Below are positions 37,019-47,500 of a DNA stretch of 64,000 nt, one piece after another (positions within the stretch are counted from its first letter, which is position 1; every line of letters starts with the position of its first letter). The stretch is from NCBI RefSeq assembly GCF_963259705.1, contig NC_081844.1, positions 37,823,341 to 37,887,340 of the forward strand. Reading direction: 5' to 3'. Made by a program: the position numbers and the translations under genes. The notes beneath the pieces were generated by a model, which was not told the DNA's origin, did no database searches, and worked only from the letters and a program-made list of their open reading frames with translations. This DNA is from Myotis daubentonii (lineage: Eukaryota > Chordata > Mammalia > Chiroptera > Vespertilionidae).

Positions 37019-37311
37019 ATCCTGCCCTAGCCAGTTTGGCTCAATAGATAGAGCGTCAGCCCACAGACTGAAGGGTCCTGGGCTCAATTTCTGTCAAGGC
37101 CAGGTACCAGTTGCAGCTTGATCCCCAGCCCTGGTCGAGGTGCATGCGGAAGAAAACCAATCAAAATGTGTCTGTCTCACGTAGGTGTTTCTGTCTCTTC
37201 CCCCCATCCTTTCCATTCTCTCTAAAAATCAATGGGAAATATCCTTAGATGAGGATTAATAACAACAAAAAAGAGAATATATCCTAGGGTGAAGATTAAC
37301 AACAACAACAA
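37019..37311 (+). mobile_element. Ves SINE, right unit of a dimer
   Basis: Head GCCCTAGCCAGTTTGGCTCA, TAGAGCGTCAGCCCACAGAC, AAAATCAATGGGAAATATCC, then a tail with two related copies of ATCCTAGG-TGA-GATTAACAACAAC-type sequence. The repeat AAGAAACATTT at 36779-36789 recurs at 37312-37322, so the two units share one target duplication. Confidence 0.92.
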
Positions 37312-37439
37312 AAGAAACATTTATTTTATCTTAACCTAGGAGGACGCTAAGCTTGAAGAGGTTTGGGGGCTTACTCACACGGCTAGTAGTGGCAGGGCTC
37401 CCAGGGCTGTCTGGCTCTGAGTCTAGGGCCCTTCATACT

Positions 37440-37488
37440 GCATCACACTAACCCTGCAGTCCCTCCCCTCCCCCCCCCGCCCCCCAAA
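37440..37488. repeat. C-rich low-complexity tract
   Basis: CCCTCCCCTCCCCCCCCC-type sequence between an ancient repeat and the Ves dimer region. No gene signal. Confidence 0.85.
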
Positions 37489-37519
37489 ATAGCCAGGGCA
37501 GCCTCAGCGACCACAGTGT

Positions 37520-37795
37520 GCTTGAGCCATGCTCGGTGGTCAGGGATGACCTGATTAATAAGGTGATGTTTGAGCAAAGATGTGAAGATGTGGGAGTTGG
37601 TTATGAGGTATTTGGGGGAAGGTTGTTCCAGGCAGAGGGACCAGCCAGTGCAAAGCAGGCCTATTGCAAGCAAGGAAGAGCAAGGGGCCTCACATTGGAG
37701 TGCAGCGAGCAAGGGAGAGATGAGGGCTGTGGGAGATGAGGCCAGAAAGGTGACAGGGTGGGGGTGCTGGAGCAGATCCCATGCATAGACCATTG
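37520..37795 (+). repeat. Ancient mammalian repeat, family not named
   Basis: The pattern AGATGTGAAGATGTGGGAGT, GTTCCAGGCAGAGGGACCAG, CCAGTGCAAAGCAGGCC and GAGATGAGGCCAGAAAGGTG is a well-known dispersed mammalian repeat. Related pieces occur at 38410-38790 and 47005-47500. Confidence 0.6.
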
Positions 37796-38409
37796 TAAGG
37801 ACTCATCTTCCCCCAAAGGAACACAGAGAATGCACAGCTGGGTTGGGTCTCTGCCTTCCTGTCACTCCCACAGCACAAAGCACTCTCTAAATTAGTCTTC
37901 CCAGTTCCCACCGGAGTTTTTAAGCTACTCAAGGGCAAACTCCATTGTCTAAGGCTCCTGGCTATCCTTCCTGGTGATTAAAATTTGGTCCCTATTGACT
38001 GAATGAGAGGAGGAGGAAATATATTTCTTATTGGCACTATTATACATAGGACATGGAGGGGGGTGACACCCTCCCCTGCTTCAGGGAGCAATTAGAACTC
38101 ACAGTCCTGGGCCGGAGTCCACTAGCTTCTAATCTGCCTTTGAGAGAGACTTTTCCATTCCGGGGCCCAGCGTTTCAAGAGGATCCAGGAAACGTTTGTC
38201 ATTTGGCACTGCTGCTGGCGTCAGGAATGGCTTTTCTCTGCCCTTATCTCTCAGGAGGGGCTGAATCAGGCTGAATCACAGAAGGCTCCCATCTTGTAGG
38301 GAACCCATTAGTTCAATGAGCAGTATGGGTGGCTCGCTCTGTGCCACCTGGTGCTAAGCATGGGGATACGGTGCCTGCGGCTTATTAGTGTAGAAAGATC
38401 ATTTAAAAA

Positions 38410-38790
38410 GCAGCCACCTTGGAACTGGAGTTAAGAAGGTGACAGCTGCCATCTGAGCCCAAATGAGGGGGATGAGTGGGAGCTGGCTAGGAGAGGCAGT
38501 GGGGAGGCCTGAGGGAGAGCGTGGCAGGAGAGGAAATAGCATTTGCAAGAGCAAGTTGAAGACAGAGAGGGATTCGGCGTGGCTGAGAAGAAGAGTGCAA
38601 GAGGGTGTGATGGACCAAGGTAGGGTCTGTGGACGTGTCCCTGAAGGTGAGGAGTGAAGAAGGGAACATGTCATGGCTTTTATATCTCAGAGAAGCTGGA
38701 TGGATAAGGGGACAAGGCAGGAGGCAAGGAGACCAATAAAGAGGATGCATCCATTTTACCAGCGGTGAGAGGCAGTGGAAGTCCAGACCC
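38410..38790 (+). repeat. Ancient mammalian repeat, family not named
   Basis: Same layout as 37520-37795 but more diverged: ATTTGCAAGAGCAAGTTGAA, TGATGGACCAAGGTAGGG, CATGTCATGGCTTTTATATC. The orientation is inferred from this order. Confidence 0.45.
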
Positions 38791-38859
38791 ACAGCAAGGT
38801 GGGGCTCACTGAGTTTCCAGTGGGACAATGGGAAAGGTAGCACTGTGAGGGGGCACAGC

Positions 38860-39000
38860 AGGGGATCTGGAGGTAGGCTGACCCAGGTTCGAGTCCTGAC
38901 TCTTCTGGTTACTTGTGTGTAATACCTGTAAGAAGTCACTCAAGTTTTCTGAGTGCAAGCTACTTCATCTATAGAAGGGAAATAATTTTAATGATATTGT
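38860..39000 (+). repeat. MIR copy
   Basis: Sense MIR: CCAGGTTCGAGTCCTGACTC, GCTACTTCATCTATAGAAGG, AAATAATTTTAATGATATTG. Box B of the tRNA-like head is still visible. Confidence 0.75.
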
Positions 39001-39555
39001 TTGTATTCATGGGTAAGGGGCCTGCCTTGGACCCTATGCTTTAGAAGCCTAGCTCTGGGCTTCCTTAGGGTAAGGTGACTACGCGACATGCCCACTCACC
39101 GATCACTCCTTTTCTTCTACACCATGCTCCAAGGATCAGCACCTGGAAATATTCTGGCCAAGGGGCCCGCATTCAGGCCTGTGCAGACCTCTTATCTGTG
39201 GAGTGTGGGAGAAGGTTGCATTCTCAGTCTTAGCACAGGGTCCTCAGGTGGAAGGAGAAAGAGGGAGGGCCATGGACAGGGCTGAGGCCTCACTTCTCCT
39301 GACCCTACAAGTGCCAGGGTTCAAGGATGCAGAATTATAACCTGCCTTTGAGGTTGTTATAAAGGTATATTTGTCAAGGCAAGAGGAAAGAACAAACATT
39401 GCTTAACAGTTTGTTAGCTTGATTTATAACTCTCAAATATTTAGACACATGGCTTGTGGGCCTGCGTTTGTGCACTTGCTTTGGACCTCTCCAATGTTAG
39501 GGTGGGCCTGGTTGTGGTCTTGGCTTGCTGGTTTGTTTAAGAAGCAAAATACACT

Positions 39556-39781
39556 GCCCGGCTGGTGTGGTTCAGTGGTTGAGTCTTGACCCATGAACCA
39601 GGATGTCACTGTTTGATTCCTAGTCAGGGCACATGCCCAGGGTGCAGGCTTGATCCCCAGTGGGGGACGTGCAGGAGGCAGCCATTCAATGATTCTCTTT
39701 CATCATTGATGTTTCTATCTCTCTTTCCCTCTCCCTTCCTCTCTCTGAAATCAGTTTTAATTAAAAAAAAAAAAAGAAGAA
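39556..39781 (+). mobile_element. Ves SINE with 17-bp target duplication
   Basis: Head GCCCGGCTGGTGTGGTTCAG, GTTTGATTCCTAGTCAGGGC (box B side), CTTGATCCCCAGTGGGGGA, CATCATTGATGTTTCTATCT, and an A-rich tail. AAGAAGCAAAATACACT before it and AAGAAGCAAAAGACACT after it are the target duplication (16 of 17). Confidence 0.95.
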
Positions 39782-40117
39782 GAAGAAGCAAAAGACACTG
39801 TACACAGCACACAGACATGAGCTATTGCCATGCGAATCTCTCTCCTCTCCATCATGGCATCCCAGCAACTCCCGCAGAGTTTGCCCTTTTATCTTGTGGA
39901 CACTTGAAGGAATAAACATCTGGAAGAGGCTGCAGAGAGTATTTCCAGGCCCAGGCCCAACACATACTGGTGGCAACTGGAAGGAGGCATGCGAAGCATT
40001 TGAAGGAAATCAGAAATGATGCCACTAACGACTAAAGTGAAGCAGCCCTGCTGGGTGAAGGAGAACCTCCTAGATTCTTCTAAGCATCATCTCGCCCATA
40101 GAACCAGGCTCTTTTGA

Positions 40118-40235
40118 ACAATGGAAAGAGCCCTGGGTAGGAAACAGGAGATCCAGGTTTCAGACCAGGCTCTGTTACTAATTAGACCTTTGTCAAATCA
40201 CTTTCCCCGTTGGATGGTTTCCTCATCACTGGCAT
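40118..40235 (+). repeat. MIR fragment
   Basis: Sense MIR: AATGGAAAGAGCCCTGGGTA, GATCCAGGTTTCAGACCAGG, CTCTGTTACTAATTAGACCT, TTTGTCAAATCACTTTCCCC. Confidence 0.75.
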
Positions 40236-41111
40236 CTTCTGACCCACGATTCCAGGATCCTCCCCACCCACTGAATTGCTGGGCGGGGTCAGGAGGCAGG
40301 ACCAGAAACTGCAAAGTGGGAGGATCTGGCAGATACTGAAAGTCTGAGGTAGCAAGAGATCAAGGCCAACTGGACAGAGAGAAAGAGTCTGGTGGGCTTG
40401 CCCTGAGGCTGAGGTGAGAATTCACCGGTGAGACACTCATGAACAAGGCTGCACCCCCATATCCTGGGGGAGCTCCTGCTTGTTCTCTGCCCTGCTTTAA
40501 GTTCTGTGGGTGGGATGGGGGAGATGAGGTCACGTGGTCCTAGACCAGAAGACAGAATGAGGAAGTCTAGGATCTCCAGTAGAACTCAGCCCCTTATGAA
40601 AGTGAACAGATGCCCAACTGCTTTATGAACTCAATAGCGTTCCTAGTGGTTGAGCCAACAGCTGCTGCTAATGAGTTTATTTTCATTTCCACCAGCCAGT
40701 CTCTGATGATACTTTAGGCTAGAGATGGGTGTCAGGAAGAGAAATGTCACAAACAGGGATGAAGTGGAACCTGATCATTCTATCACCAAGGAAACCTAGA
40801 CCATAACCATGGGCTTTAGAGGCAGATCAAGACCAGGTCATGGAAGATAACGCGTGCTTGTCATCCATCACACAGAGAGCACTGGGAAGGGGTTCTAGGG
40901 GAAGCTGCTCTGTGGATCTTCATATTCAGCCCCCTTCCAGAAATTCTAAGCCATGTACAGAACTGCCTAACTGGAAGAAGAATCTCCCTTTTACTTAGCT
41001 GCTCTCTTAAAATCAACTCAAAACGACTTCCCCCATAGATGTTAAAATAAATGGGATACACACTTTCCCCCCAACCCCATCTTTACCAGTGATTGAGGTG
41101 GAAAGAAAATA

Positions 41112-41440
41112 TAGTTGACTTGAACAACATGGGGGGGAGGGGATTAGGGGCGTCAACCCCTCTCGCAGTCAAAAATCCTAGTATAACTTTTGATTCCCTC
41201 AAAACGTAACTATTAATAGCCTGCTGTTGAGAGGAACACACACTTGATTAATGCATATTTTGTATGTTTGTGTAGTACACACGGTATTCTTACAATAAAG
41301 TAAGCTAGAGAAAAGAAAATGTTATTAAGAAAATCATAAGGAGGATTAACATACTTTTACAGTATTTATTGAAAACAAATCTGCCTATAAGTGGACGGAC
41401 CCGTGCAGCTCCAACCCATGTTGACCAAGGGCGTCAACTG
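41112..41440. mobile_element. Tigger-type (Tc1/mariner) non-autonomous element
   Basis: Imperfect inverted ends TAGTTGACTTGAACAAC and GACCAAGGGCGTCAACTG are bounded by TA on both sides (41110-41111, 41441-41442), the mariner-type target. The interior GTATTCTTACAATAAAGTAA, GAAAATGTTATTAAGAAAAT and CAGTATTTATTGAAAACAAA matches a familiar mammalian Tigger-like repeat. No transposase frame. Confidence 0.8.
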
Positions 41441-41454
41441 TATTATTACATTAC

Positions 41455-41668
41455 TCCAGTCAGGCTGGGGGGAGCTTGGGTCAATTCCCGGCTCTGTCAC
41501 TGTTATCGGCCTGTCTCAGGCAACTATCACCCTTTTGAGCCTCGATTTCCTCGCCCGTATATTGGGGGTAGCAATACCTCCACTACAGGTTGTTGTGAGG
41601 ATTCGAATTAATGCCTATGAAATGCCTGATGTGCGTTTGGCACGGAGTAGCCACCTGATAAATGATGT
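41455..41668 (+). repeat. MIR, nearly full length
   Basis: Sense MIR immediately after the Tigger-like element: TCAATTCCCGGCTCTGTCAC, CCTCGCCCGTATATTGGGGG, TTGTTGTGAGGATTCGAATT, AATGCCTGATGTGCGTTTGG and AGCCACCTGATAAATGATG. Confidence 0.88.
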
Positions 41669-41839
41669 TTCTTATGTCTTGTGAACCAACAGGATTTTAT
41701 CTCCTGGGTCTTCAATTGTGCACAGCCTGAAATGGGGCGTGCTGGAGTCTCATTCTAGTCTAATGCACAGCGTGAGCAAATATTAAACAATCAAGCCGGC
41801 AGGGTTTCCAAATACCTCAGCTGCCTTATTTATCTTCTT

Positions 41840-42285
41840 TGAACACGAGGTAGCTCTGTTTGGAATCTGACACCAGGAAAACAGGCTGGAGCACGGAGCA
41901 GACAAACACACCCCGCCGGTCGGCCACAGGTTCCAGGCACAGACTCAGTGCTCCCCGCCGGGGACGCAGCCAGCCTCTCCGGCATGCTCGGCTGCCATTG
42001 TGCTGACTAACATCTTATGACTATGACTGTTCCTGGTTCCCAGAGAGAACTGGCGGCAGACCGGGAGAGAAAAATAAATGCGGGCACACAGAGCGGGACT
42101 TATTTAATGCACTCTGGGGATGAGAGAAACAAGATACAGATAACAGGCTGATGAACGCGCAGCGAAATCACGTCTGCAGGACCCCCTGATGAATCGCTTT
42201 CAGGTTCGTGTTTCCTGATTGGATCGAAGTGTTTAGCAAGCAGAATCAACCCTCGTTGAAAATGGTTGTTGGGGATGATGTCGTA
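41840..42285. promoter_or_regulatory. CpG-enriched unique patch, possible enhancer or alternative promoter
   Basis: About 20 CpGs cluster in 450 bp of otherwise CpG-poor intergenic DNA (for example GCCGGTCGGCC near 41916 and AACGCGCAGCG near 42155). No repeat family is recognised in it. It contains a TATA-like TTATTTAATG (42099-42108). The patch lies about 8 kb upstream of the main CpG island and would suit an alternative FAM167A 5' exon or a conserved regulatory element. This is inference from base composition and uniqueness only. Confidence 0.35.
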
Positions 42286-42297
42286 GGCCTATGAAAA

Positions 42298-42405
42298 GGA
42301 AAGAGAGTGTCAGGGAGAGAGAGGGAGGGGGGAGGAAGCAAGTGGAGGGGAGAATAAAAAGGAGGAGGAGGAAAGGAAGAAAAGAGAAAGGAAGGAAACT
42401 GTTCA
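42298..42405. repeat. GA-rich purine tract
   Basis: Over 100 bp of nearly pure purine on the plus strand (GAGAGAGGGAGGGGGGAGG, AGGAGGAGGAGGAAAGG). It lies between the CpG-enriched patch and a MaLR LTR. Such tracts can form triplex structures. Confidence 0.9.
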
Positions 42406-42412
42406 GAATGGG

Positions 42413-42753
42413 TGCTATGGTCTGAATATGCCCCCCCATCCCTGAAAAAAATAATTCATATGTTGAAATCCTAAGCTCTTAGGAGAATGGGGCCTTGGGA
42501 AGGTGATTAGGTCTTGAGGGTGAAGCCCTTGGGAATGGAATTAGTGCCTTATAAAGAGACCCCAGAGAGCTCCCTCTCCCCTTCCACCAGGTGAGGACAC
42601 AGGGAGAAGCACCAGCTATGAACCTGAAGGTGGGCTCTACCCAGATGCAACATCTGCTGGTACCTTGATCTTGGACTTCCAGCCTTCAGCACTGTGAGAG
42701 ATAAAATCCTGTTGTTTATAAGCCCCAGTGCATAAGACAGTGGGACTAAGGCA
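42413..42753 (+). mobile_element. ERVL-MaLR (MLT1/MST-type) solo LTR
   Basis: Plus-strand MaLR LTR: TGCTATGGTCTGAATATG, GGGAAGGTGATTAGGTCTTG, CCTTATAAAGAGACCCCAGA, GGTGAGGACACAGGGAGAAG, ATCTTGGACTTCCAGCCTTC, GTTGTTTATAAGCCCCAGTG and a final GGGACTAAGGCA. The segment before the end is shortened. Solo and non-coding. Confidence 0.88.
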
Positions 42754-43649
42754 TTCTTCTCCTGGGGCCTGGTGTCCTGGAGCCCGCAGCCTGTGAAGTG
42801 AACAGGGCACTGCCAGAATGAACTAATAGCCTGATTGCATCTGCCACTTCTCACGAAGGCCTTGGCCATGCCAGCCTGGGCGGTCTAGCTGTTACAGGTA
42901 GGGCCAGGTCAGCCTGGGGCTAAGAGTTCTGCAGCCAAGCCCCACCTGTGGCAAACCCCCACCTCAGGACAGCCCCATCACTCCTTCTCTCTGCAGGATT
43001 CACTCTCTTCTCCTTGGACTTGACCTCAGTTTTCTGAGCTGTGGGCATTTCTGCATCGTTGCAAGTGAGGGCTCATGGTGCTGAAGGGTTTAGGTTATTT
43101 TTGAAGTTTTCCAATAGGCAAAAATGACCTGATGGCAGTGGGAAAGAATAGCACCTTAGAGTATATAAAATCCTCTCAACCCCTACCCCATCCTCAACTG
43201 ACCCTTCTTACCCTGAAGTCCAGTCGTGCAAACAACTCAGGCCTATGGGACCTCAGAGTCTAAGAGCAATCAGATGGAGGCAAAAAGAAAGCAGGCAGAG
43301 GCTAAGTTTAAAAAACAGTTAAGGTCCAAACATCACAGTCCTTCTGAACTATGTCTTTACAAAAGACTTCTTGCCTTGCAAAGAACCGTTAGATTTTTGA
43401 AACACATTCGTAGTCAAAGAAGCCCACACAAATACATCCAGTACCTGCAAAATGCTGGCTACATTCTGGGCTAGGTCATTGTTCTTGTGTGATCTGACTG
43501 AAGTGTTAGAAGAGAGTAGAGAAATATTTAATAAGTCTGGTCAGATGTACCCATTTGCAGGTCCTAGAATACAATCCTTCCCTAAGTGTATTGATTCTAT
43601 TTCCCTCTTCCCTCCCCCAATTATCTACTCCTCTAACTGGAATTGGTGC

Positions 43650-43869
43650 CCCTCATCTGTGGTTCCCTGTCACCAGGGGCAAACCGCTACACTACCACTC
43701 TATCCTGAGGTCACTAATCTCTGTGTCCATCTCGCCTAATAGGTTCCAAGCCCTGTAAGGTCAGGGCTCATTCCATTCCTGGAAATGTTCCCAGTGCCCC
43801 ACACAGGGCCGGAACGTGGTGGGTACCTAAATCAATGGTGTGTGTATATGTGCACAAATGAAGGAATAA
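43650..43869 (+). repeat. L2 3' end
   Basis: Sense L2 terminus: CCAAGCCCTGTAAGGTCAGG, CAGTGCCCCACACAGGGCCG, GTGGTGGGTACCTAAATCAA and AATGAAGGAATAAATG. Confidence 0.75.
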
Positions 43870-43912
43870 ATGCTGAAATATTAATAATAATCAATTACGG
43901 GTGGTGGGAATA
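43870..43912 (+). repeat. Left arm of a 44-bp inverted repeat (LINE-tail type)
   Basis: ATGCTGAAATATTAATAATA followed by ATCAATTACGGGTGGTGGGA matches the reverse complement of 45342-45384 with one internal difference (C here, T there, at a CpG). Sequence to the right resembles an old LINE tail. Confidence 0.85.
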
Positions 43913-44228
43913 TGAATGACATTTTTGGTCTCATTCTTATAAACCCCTGTGCTTAGTTTCCTCTGCTAAGGAATGACTGGGAGGGAGACAAGCTGAACCA
44001 GGGATCCCAGGAATGGGCTGGATGGGCATCTGGCCATGGGGTGGGTGGTTTGAGGGCCGGGTCATTTGCCCTCTCCCATCCTAGGAGGGAGCTTGATGGG
44101 GGTCCCTTAGTTCACCACAGATGTCATCTGGCCACCACTGATCCCCCTCCCTCCCACACACACTGACTTACAGGAAGACAGGAGGGGATCTCACCCCGTT
44201 ATTAATGGGCCTGTGAGATCGATCACTC

Positions 44229-44286
44229 CTGCTTTCTTTTTTCTTTCTTTTTCTTTTTTCTCGTTCTTTTATCGCTCCTCTTTTCT
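44229..44286. repeat. CT-rich pyrimidine tract
   Basis: TTTCTTTTTTCTTTCTTTTT-type low-complexity sequence. No gene or family assigned. Confidence 0.85.
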
Positions 44287-45106
44287 AAGACACTAAAAAG
44301 GGTAGTAGATGGCTCACTGCATCTTTTTTTTCTGCAAGGGACAAACTTTTCAATGTCCTTTTTGCAGATGGAGAGGCTGAGGGGAGAGAGCGGCCACTTC
44401 CCCAAGTGACTCCACAGATGGTTGCCAGTCGGGACTTCTCACTGCCTCCAGCCCCGAGCTTGGGAGTAAGGGCATTAAAATGTTTCCATTCATTAGATGC
44501 CACTTGGGGAAATTCCACGACTCGCCCCACCTTTCGCCAAGGCCCAGGCCGCTGAGGTGTGTGCACCTGCATGTCTGGAACGTGTGCACCAGGCGGGGAC
44601 AGAGCAAGGGAAGATGGGTCTCAGTGCGATCGGGGCCTTGAATTCATTTCTGTAGCAGGTGGGTGCCTCCTGATGGCTTGGGCATGGCAGGGGGAATTTA
44701 GCCCCCTCTGGCTTCAGGCCCTTCATAGGCCAGATACTCTCCCGTGTGTCCTGTTTGGGAGACTGTTTGGGCTACAGTGTGGGGTCCAGGGCTGAGGCAA
44801 AGCCAGTCTGTGGGAAATACAAGAGTTAAGAGGGGGAGAAGGGGTGCTGTGAGAGCAAAGCAGTGGCGACCTGCCTCTTGGGAGGTCCGAGAAGTGAAGA
44901 ACTGAGGTTCAAAAGGCCGTGGCAGCCTGCTGACCCTGGGCCTGGCCCTGCCAGACCCCGGCCTGTTTGCTCACCACTGAGCCCCATTCTTGGGGTAGTC
45001 AGGGACAAAGGTTTTTTTCCTTTGGTTTTAGGTTTGGTCTCATTTCTTTACAGATATGGTATATTTGAAAAATAAGAAGAAATTAAACAGTTCAAAAAGA
45101 TGCCCA

Positions 45107-45326
45107 GCCATAACCGGTTTGGCTCAGTGGATAGAGCGTCAGCCTGCGGACTGAAAGGTCCCACGTTCGATTCCGGTCAAGGGCATGTACCTTGGTTGCA
45201 GGCACATCCCCAGTGGGGGCTGTGCAGGAGGCGGCTGGTCGATGTTTCTCTCTCATCGATGTTTCTGGCTCTCTATCCCTCTCCCTTCCTCTCTGTAAAA
45301 AATCAATACAATATATATTTTTTTAA
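45107..45326 (+). mobile_element. Ves SINE, well preserved
   Basis: The RNA polymerase III promoter boxes look intact: box A TGGCTCAGTGG and box B GTTCGATTCC. The body follows with GGCATGTACCTTGGTTGCAG, CTCATCGATGTTTCTGGCTC and AAAATCAATACAATATAT. A perfect 13-bp duplication AAAAAGATGCCCA flanks it (45094-45106, 45327-45339). This is the least decayed Ves in the window and probably recent. Confidence 0.97.
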
Positions 45327-45341
45327 AAAAAGATGCCCAAT

Positions 45342-45384
45342 TATTCCCACCACCCATAATTGATTATTATTAATATTTCAGCAT
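45342..45384 (-). repeat. Right arm of a 44-bp inverted repeat (LINE-tail type)
   Basis: On the minus strand this reads ATGCTGAAATATTAATAATA then ATCAATTATGGGTGGTGGGA, the partner of 43870-43912. Its continuation on the minus strand (to about 45010) is LINE-tail-like and is split by the Ves at 45107-45326. Confidence 0.85.
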
Positions 45385-46012
45385 ATTTGCTTCTAGGTTT
45401 TTCCACACTGTATATTGTCTTAAAGAGTATATTAATAGTAAGTAAATTGATTCTTCTTTTTAACAGGTTAGAATAGTATAGGTAAGGCTAAGGCTCTTTT
45501 GACCTGCCTCTGCCACTTGCTTCTCCCCCAAAATAATCACTGCTATGAATTTGGAGTGTATCTTCCTTATTTGTGGTTTCACTTTTATACACATGGGTAT
45601 ATAAAGTGGGCGCCCCCCCCCACCCTCACAGTTTATTTTGTTTGTTCAGATTTTTTCCTAACGGTATAAGCCTGTATTACTTTGTAATTTGCCTTTTTCT
45701 CCCCAGTAGGTGCTTGGTATTGATACACATGGACCTGGGTCACTTCAATGACCCACTCACTTCCTGATGGACATTTTCATTGTTCCAGTCACAGTGGTAC
45801 AGTGTCATCTCATCTACCTGTGCTTCCCAATGTGGATTCCTGGATGTGACATTGTGGGACTAGGCCAGATGCTGGCAGGTTTCTCTCCCTATAGTGATGG
45901 CACCATTTACATTTCCAACAGTAGGACCCATTGACCCACTAACCCAGCCAAGTTCATGACAGGCGTGGGCCTACTATCCTCAGTCCTGGCTCAGTCTTAC
46001 TTTTCCAATCTT

Positions 46013-46242
46013 TTAAAAAAATTTTATGTTTATATGCTTTTATTGATTTTAGAGAGATAGGAGGGAGAAGGAGAGAGAGAGAGAGAGAAATACCTATGAG
46101 AGAGAAACATCAACAGCTGCCTCCCACACACTCTCTACTGGGGATCTAGCCCACAACCCAGGCATGTGCCCTGACCAGAATCAAACCTGTGATCTCTTGG
46201 TTCATGGGTTGTTGCTCAACCACTGAGCCATACCGGCTGGGC
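46013..46242 (-). mobile_element. Ves SINE
   Basis: Minus-strand Ves: GCTTTTATTGATTTTAGAGA, a GA-rich run with an inserted GAAATACCTATGAGAGAGA, AACATCAACAGCTGCCTCCC, GGGGATCTAGCCCACAACCC, AACCACTGAGCCATACCGG. The flanks TTACTTTTCCAATCTT and CTACTTTTCCACTCTT are a diverged target duplication. Confidence 0.92.
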
Positions 46243-46894
46243 CTACTTTTCCACTCTTATTCTCCCGTTTGACTCATTTCCCCCATCTACCTAAAAATGT
46301 TTTATTTTAATGTTTTGTAGAGGCAAATCTTTTTAGTTTAACAACAGTCCTTTTTGGAACAAGGTAGCAAGGAAATCTATAAATGGAAGTATTCCAGGTA
46401 GTGGTGAGAGCTATTTTAGGCCTGACCCTAGTGAGTTAGGGGGTCCCAAGTTCTTCTGGGGCCTCTACCACCTCCCTGGGGAGAATTCTCCAGATCCCAA
46501 CCCTTGTAGCCACTGTGCCTCCCCAGCCCCAGCCCTGGTCTGTTCCTTCGTGCACTTAGGGCTTGGTTCGTGTTCCACTGAGCGACCAGTTTCTGCTACT
46601 GCCCTTCGTGAGTCCAGGACCCTCCTGGGCACTCAGCCATGACTCACCAGTTGGGCCCCAGCAGAGGAGTGTCCCCTTAAGGGGGGCTTGGCAGGACCTA
46701 CCATTGCCAAGCTGCAGATGTCGCTGACCTCTCTTTAAATGACTGAGAAAGCCTGATTTGTGGCAGCTCAGCCGTCAGGGTTTGAAGCTCCCAGCACATC
46801 TGGTCTCCACTGAAACCAGTCATTAGTGGGATTGTGGGATGGAAGACTGGGAAGAGTTTCCTAAGAGGCCAAGTATTGGAGCAAGAAGAGGACT

Positions 46895-47004
46895 AACTGT
46901 GGGTCAGGAGACCTGGCAGCTTGTCCCGGTGGTACTGCTCGCCAGCTTGCAGCCTTGAGCAAATCCTTCTCTTAACCCTGTAAAATGGGGATGGTATGAC
47001 CCAG
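46895..47004 (+). repeat. MIR fragment
   Basis: Sense MIR: GGTCAGGAGACCTGGCAGC, GCCTTGAGCAAATCCTTCTC, CTGTAAAATGGGGATGGTAT. Confidence 0.65.
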
Positions 47005-47500
47005 ATGAAAATGTTTTCAATCATTCAAGTAACTATGACTGGGCACTTTCAATGCGCTAAGAACTGTGTGAGGGATAGAGTGATGGACAAGAACTATGGG
47101 CCTCTTCTGGGGGCTACCTACATTCTAGTGAGCAAAGACAGGCAGTAACAATCAAATGCACCAACCAATGAGGTAACTTAAGCTACTGATAAGTACCATC
47201 AAGAAAATAAAGTGGGTGGCTCTAGGGAGATTGCTGGGGAGAAGGCTCACGATGCCTGGTACTGGGGTGATAGCACTGGGCGTGGGCATTAAGTGGGAAG
47301 ATGCTAGATCACATTGGAGGTAGAGCCCATAGGATTTGCTGATGGGGAAAGGGATGGAGAGGGTGATTACAAGGCATTTTTGGATTGAGCACTGGAGACA
47401 GTGATGGTGTTGATTCATTGAATCCGGGAAGAAGTGGTTCTGGAAGGGAAAATCAAGAGACTAGTCTTAGACATGTTAAATCTGAGACCCTCAGTGGACA
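47005..47500 (+). repeat. Ancient mammalian repeat, family not named
   Basis: TGACTGGGCACTTTCAATGC, CTACCTACATTCTAGTGAGC, CCCATAGGATTTGCTGATGG, then TTAGACATGTTAAATCTGAG follow the order of the same dispersed repeat family as 37520-37795, including its more distal part. Confidence 0.6.

Larger units (their letters stand above)
34013..41100. other. Intergenic block upstream of the CpG island
   Basis: No coding exon is recognised. Between the listed repeats, 34050-34220, 35600-36000, 36340-36780, 37320-37440, 37800-38400, 39000-39540 and 40240-41100 show no family or domain I can name. Open frames here are below 140 codons and have no recognised homology. Confidence 0.6.

Noticed and set aside
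43226..43474. 82-codon Lys/Arg-rich frame resembling a processed pseudogene
   Set aside because: I could not match it to any known protein, and no poly(A) tail or target duplication is evident.
45107..45180. tRNA gene-like head (box A and box B present)
   Set aside because: It is the tRNA-derived head of a Ves SINE, followed by the Ves body and A-rich tail with a target duplication; no cloverleaf anticodon arm expected of a functional tRNA was made out.
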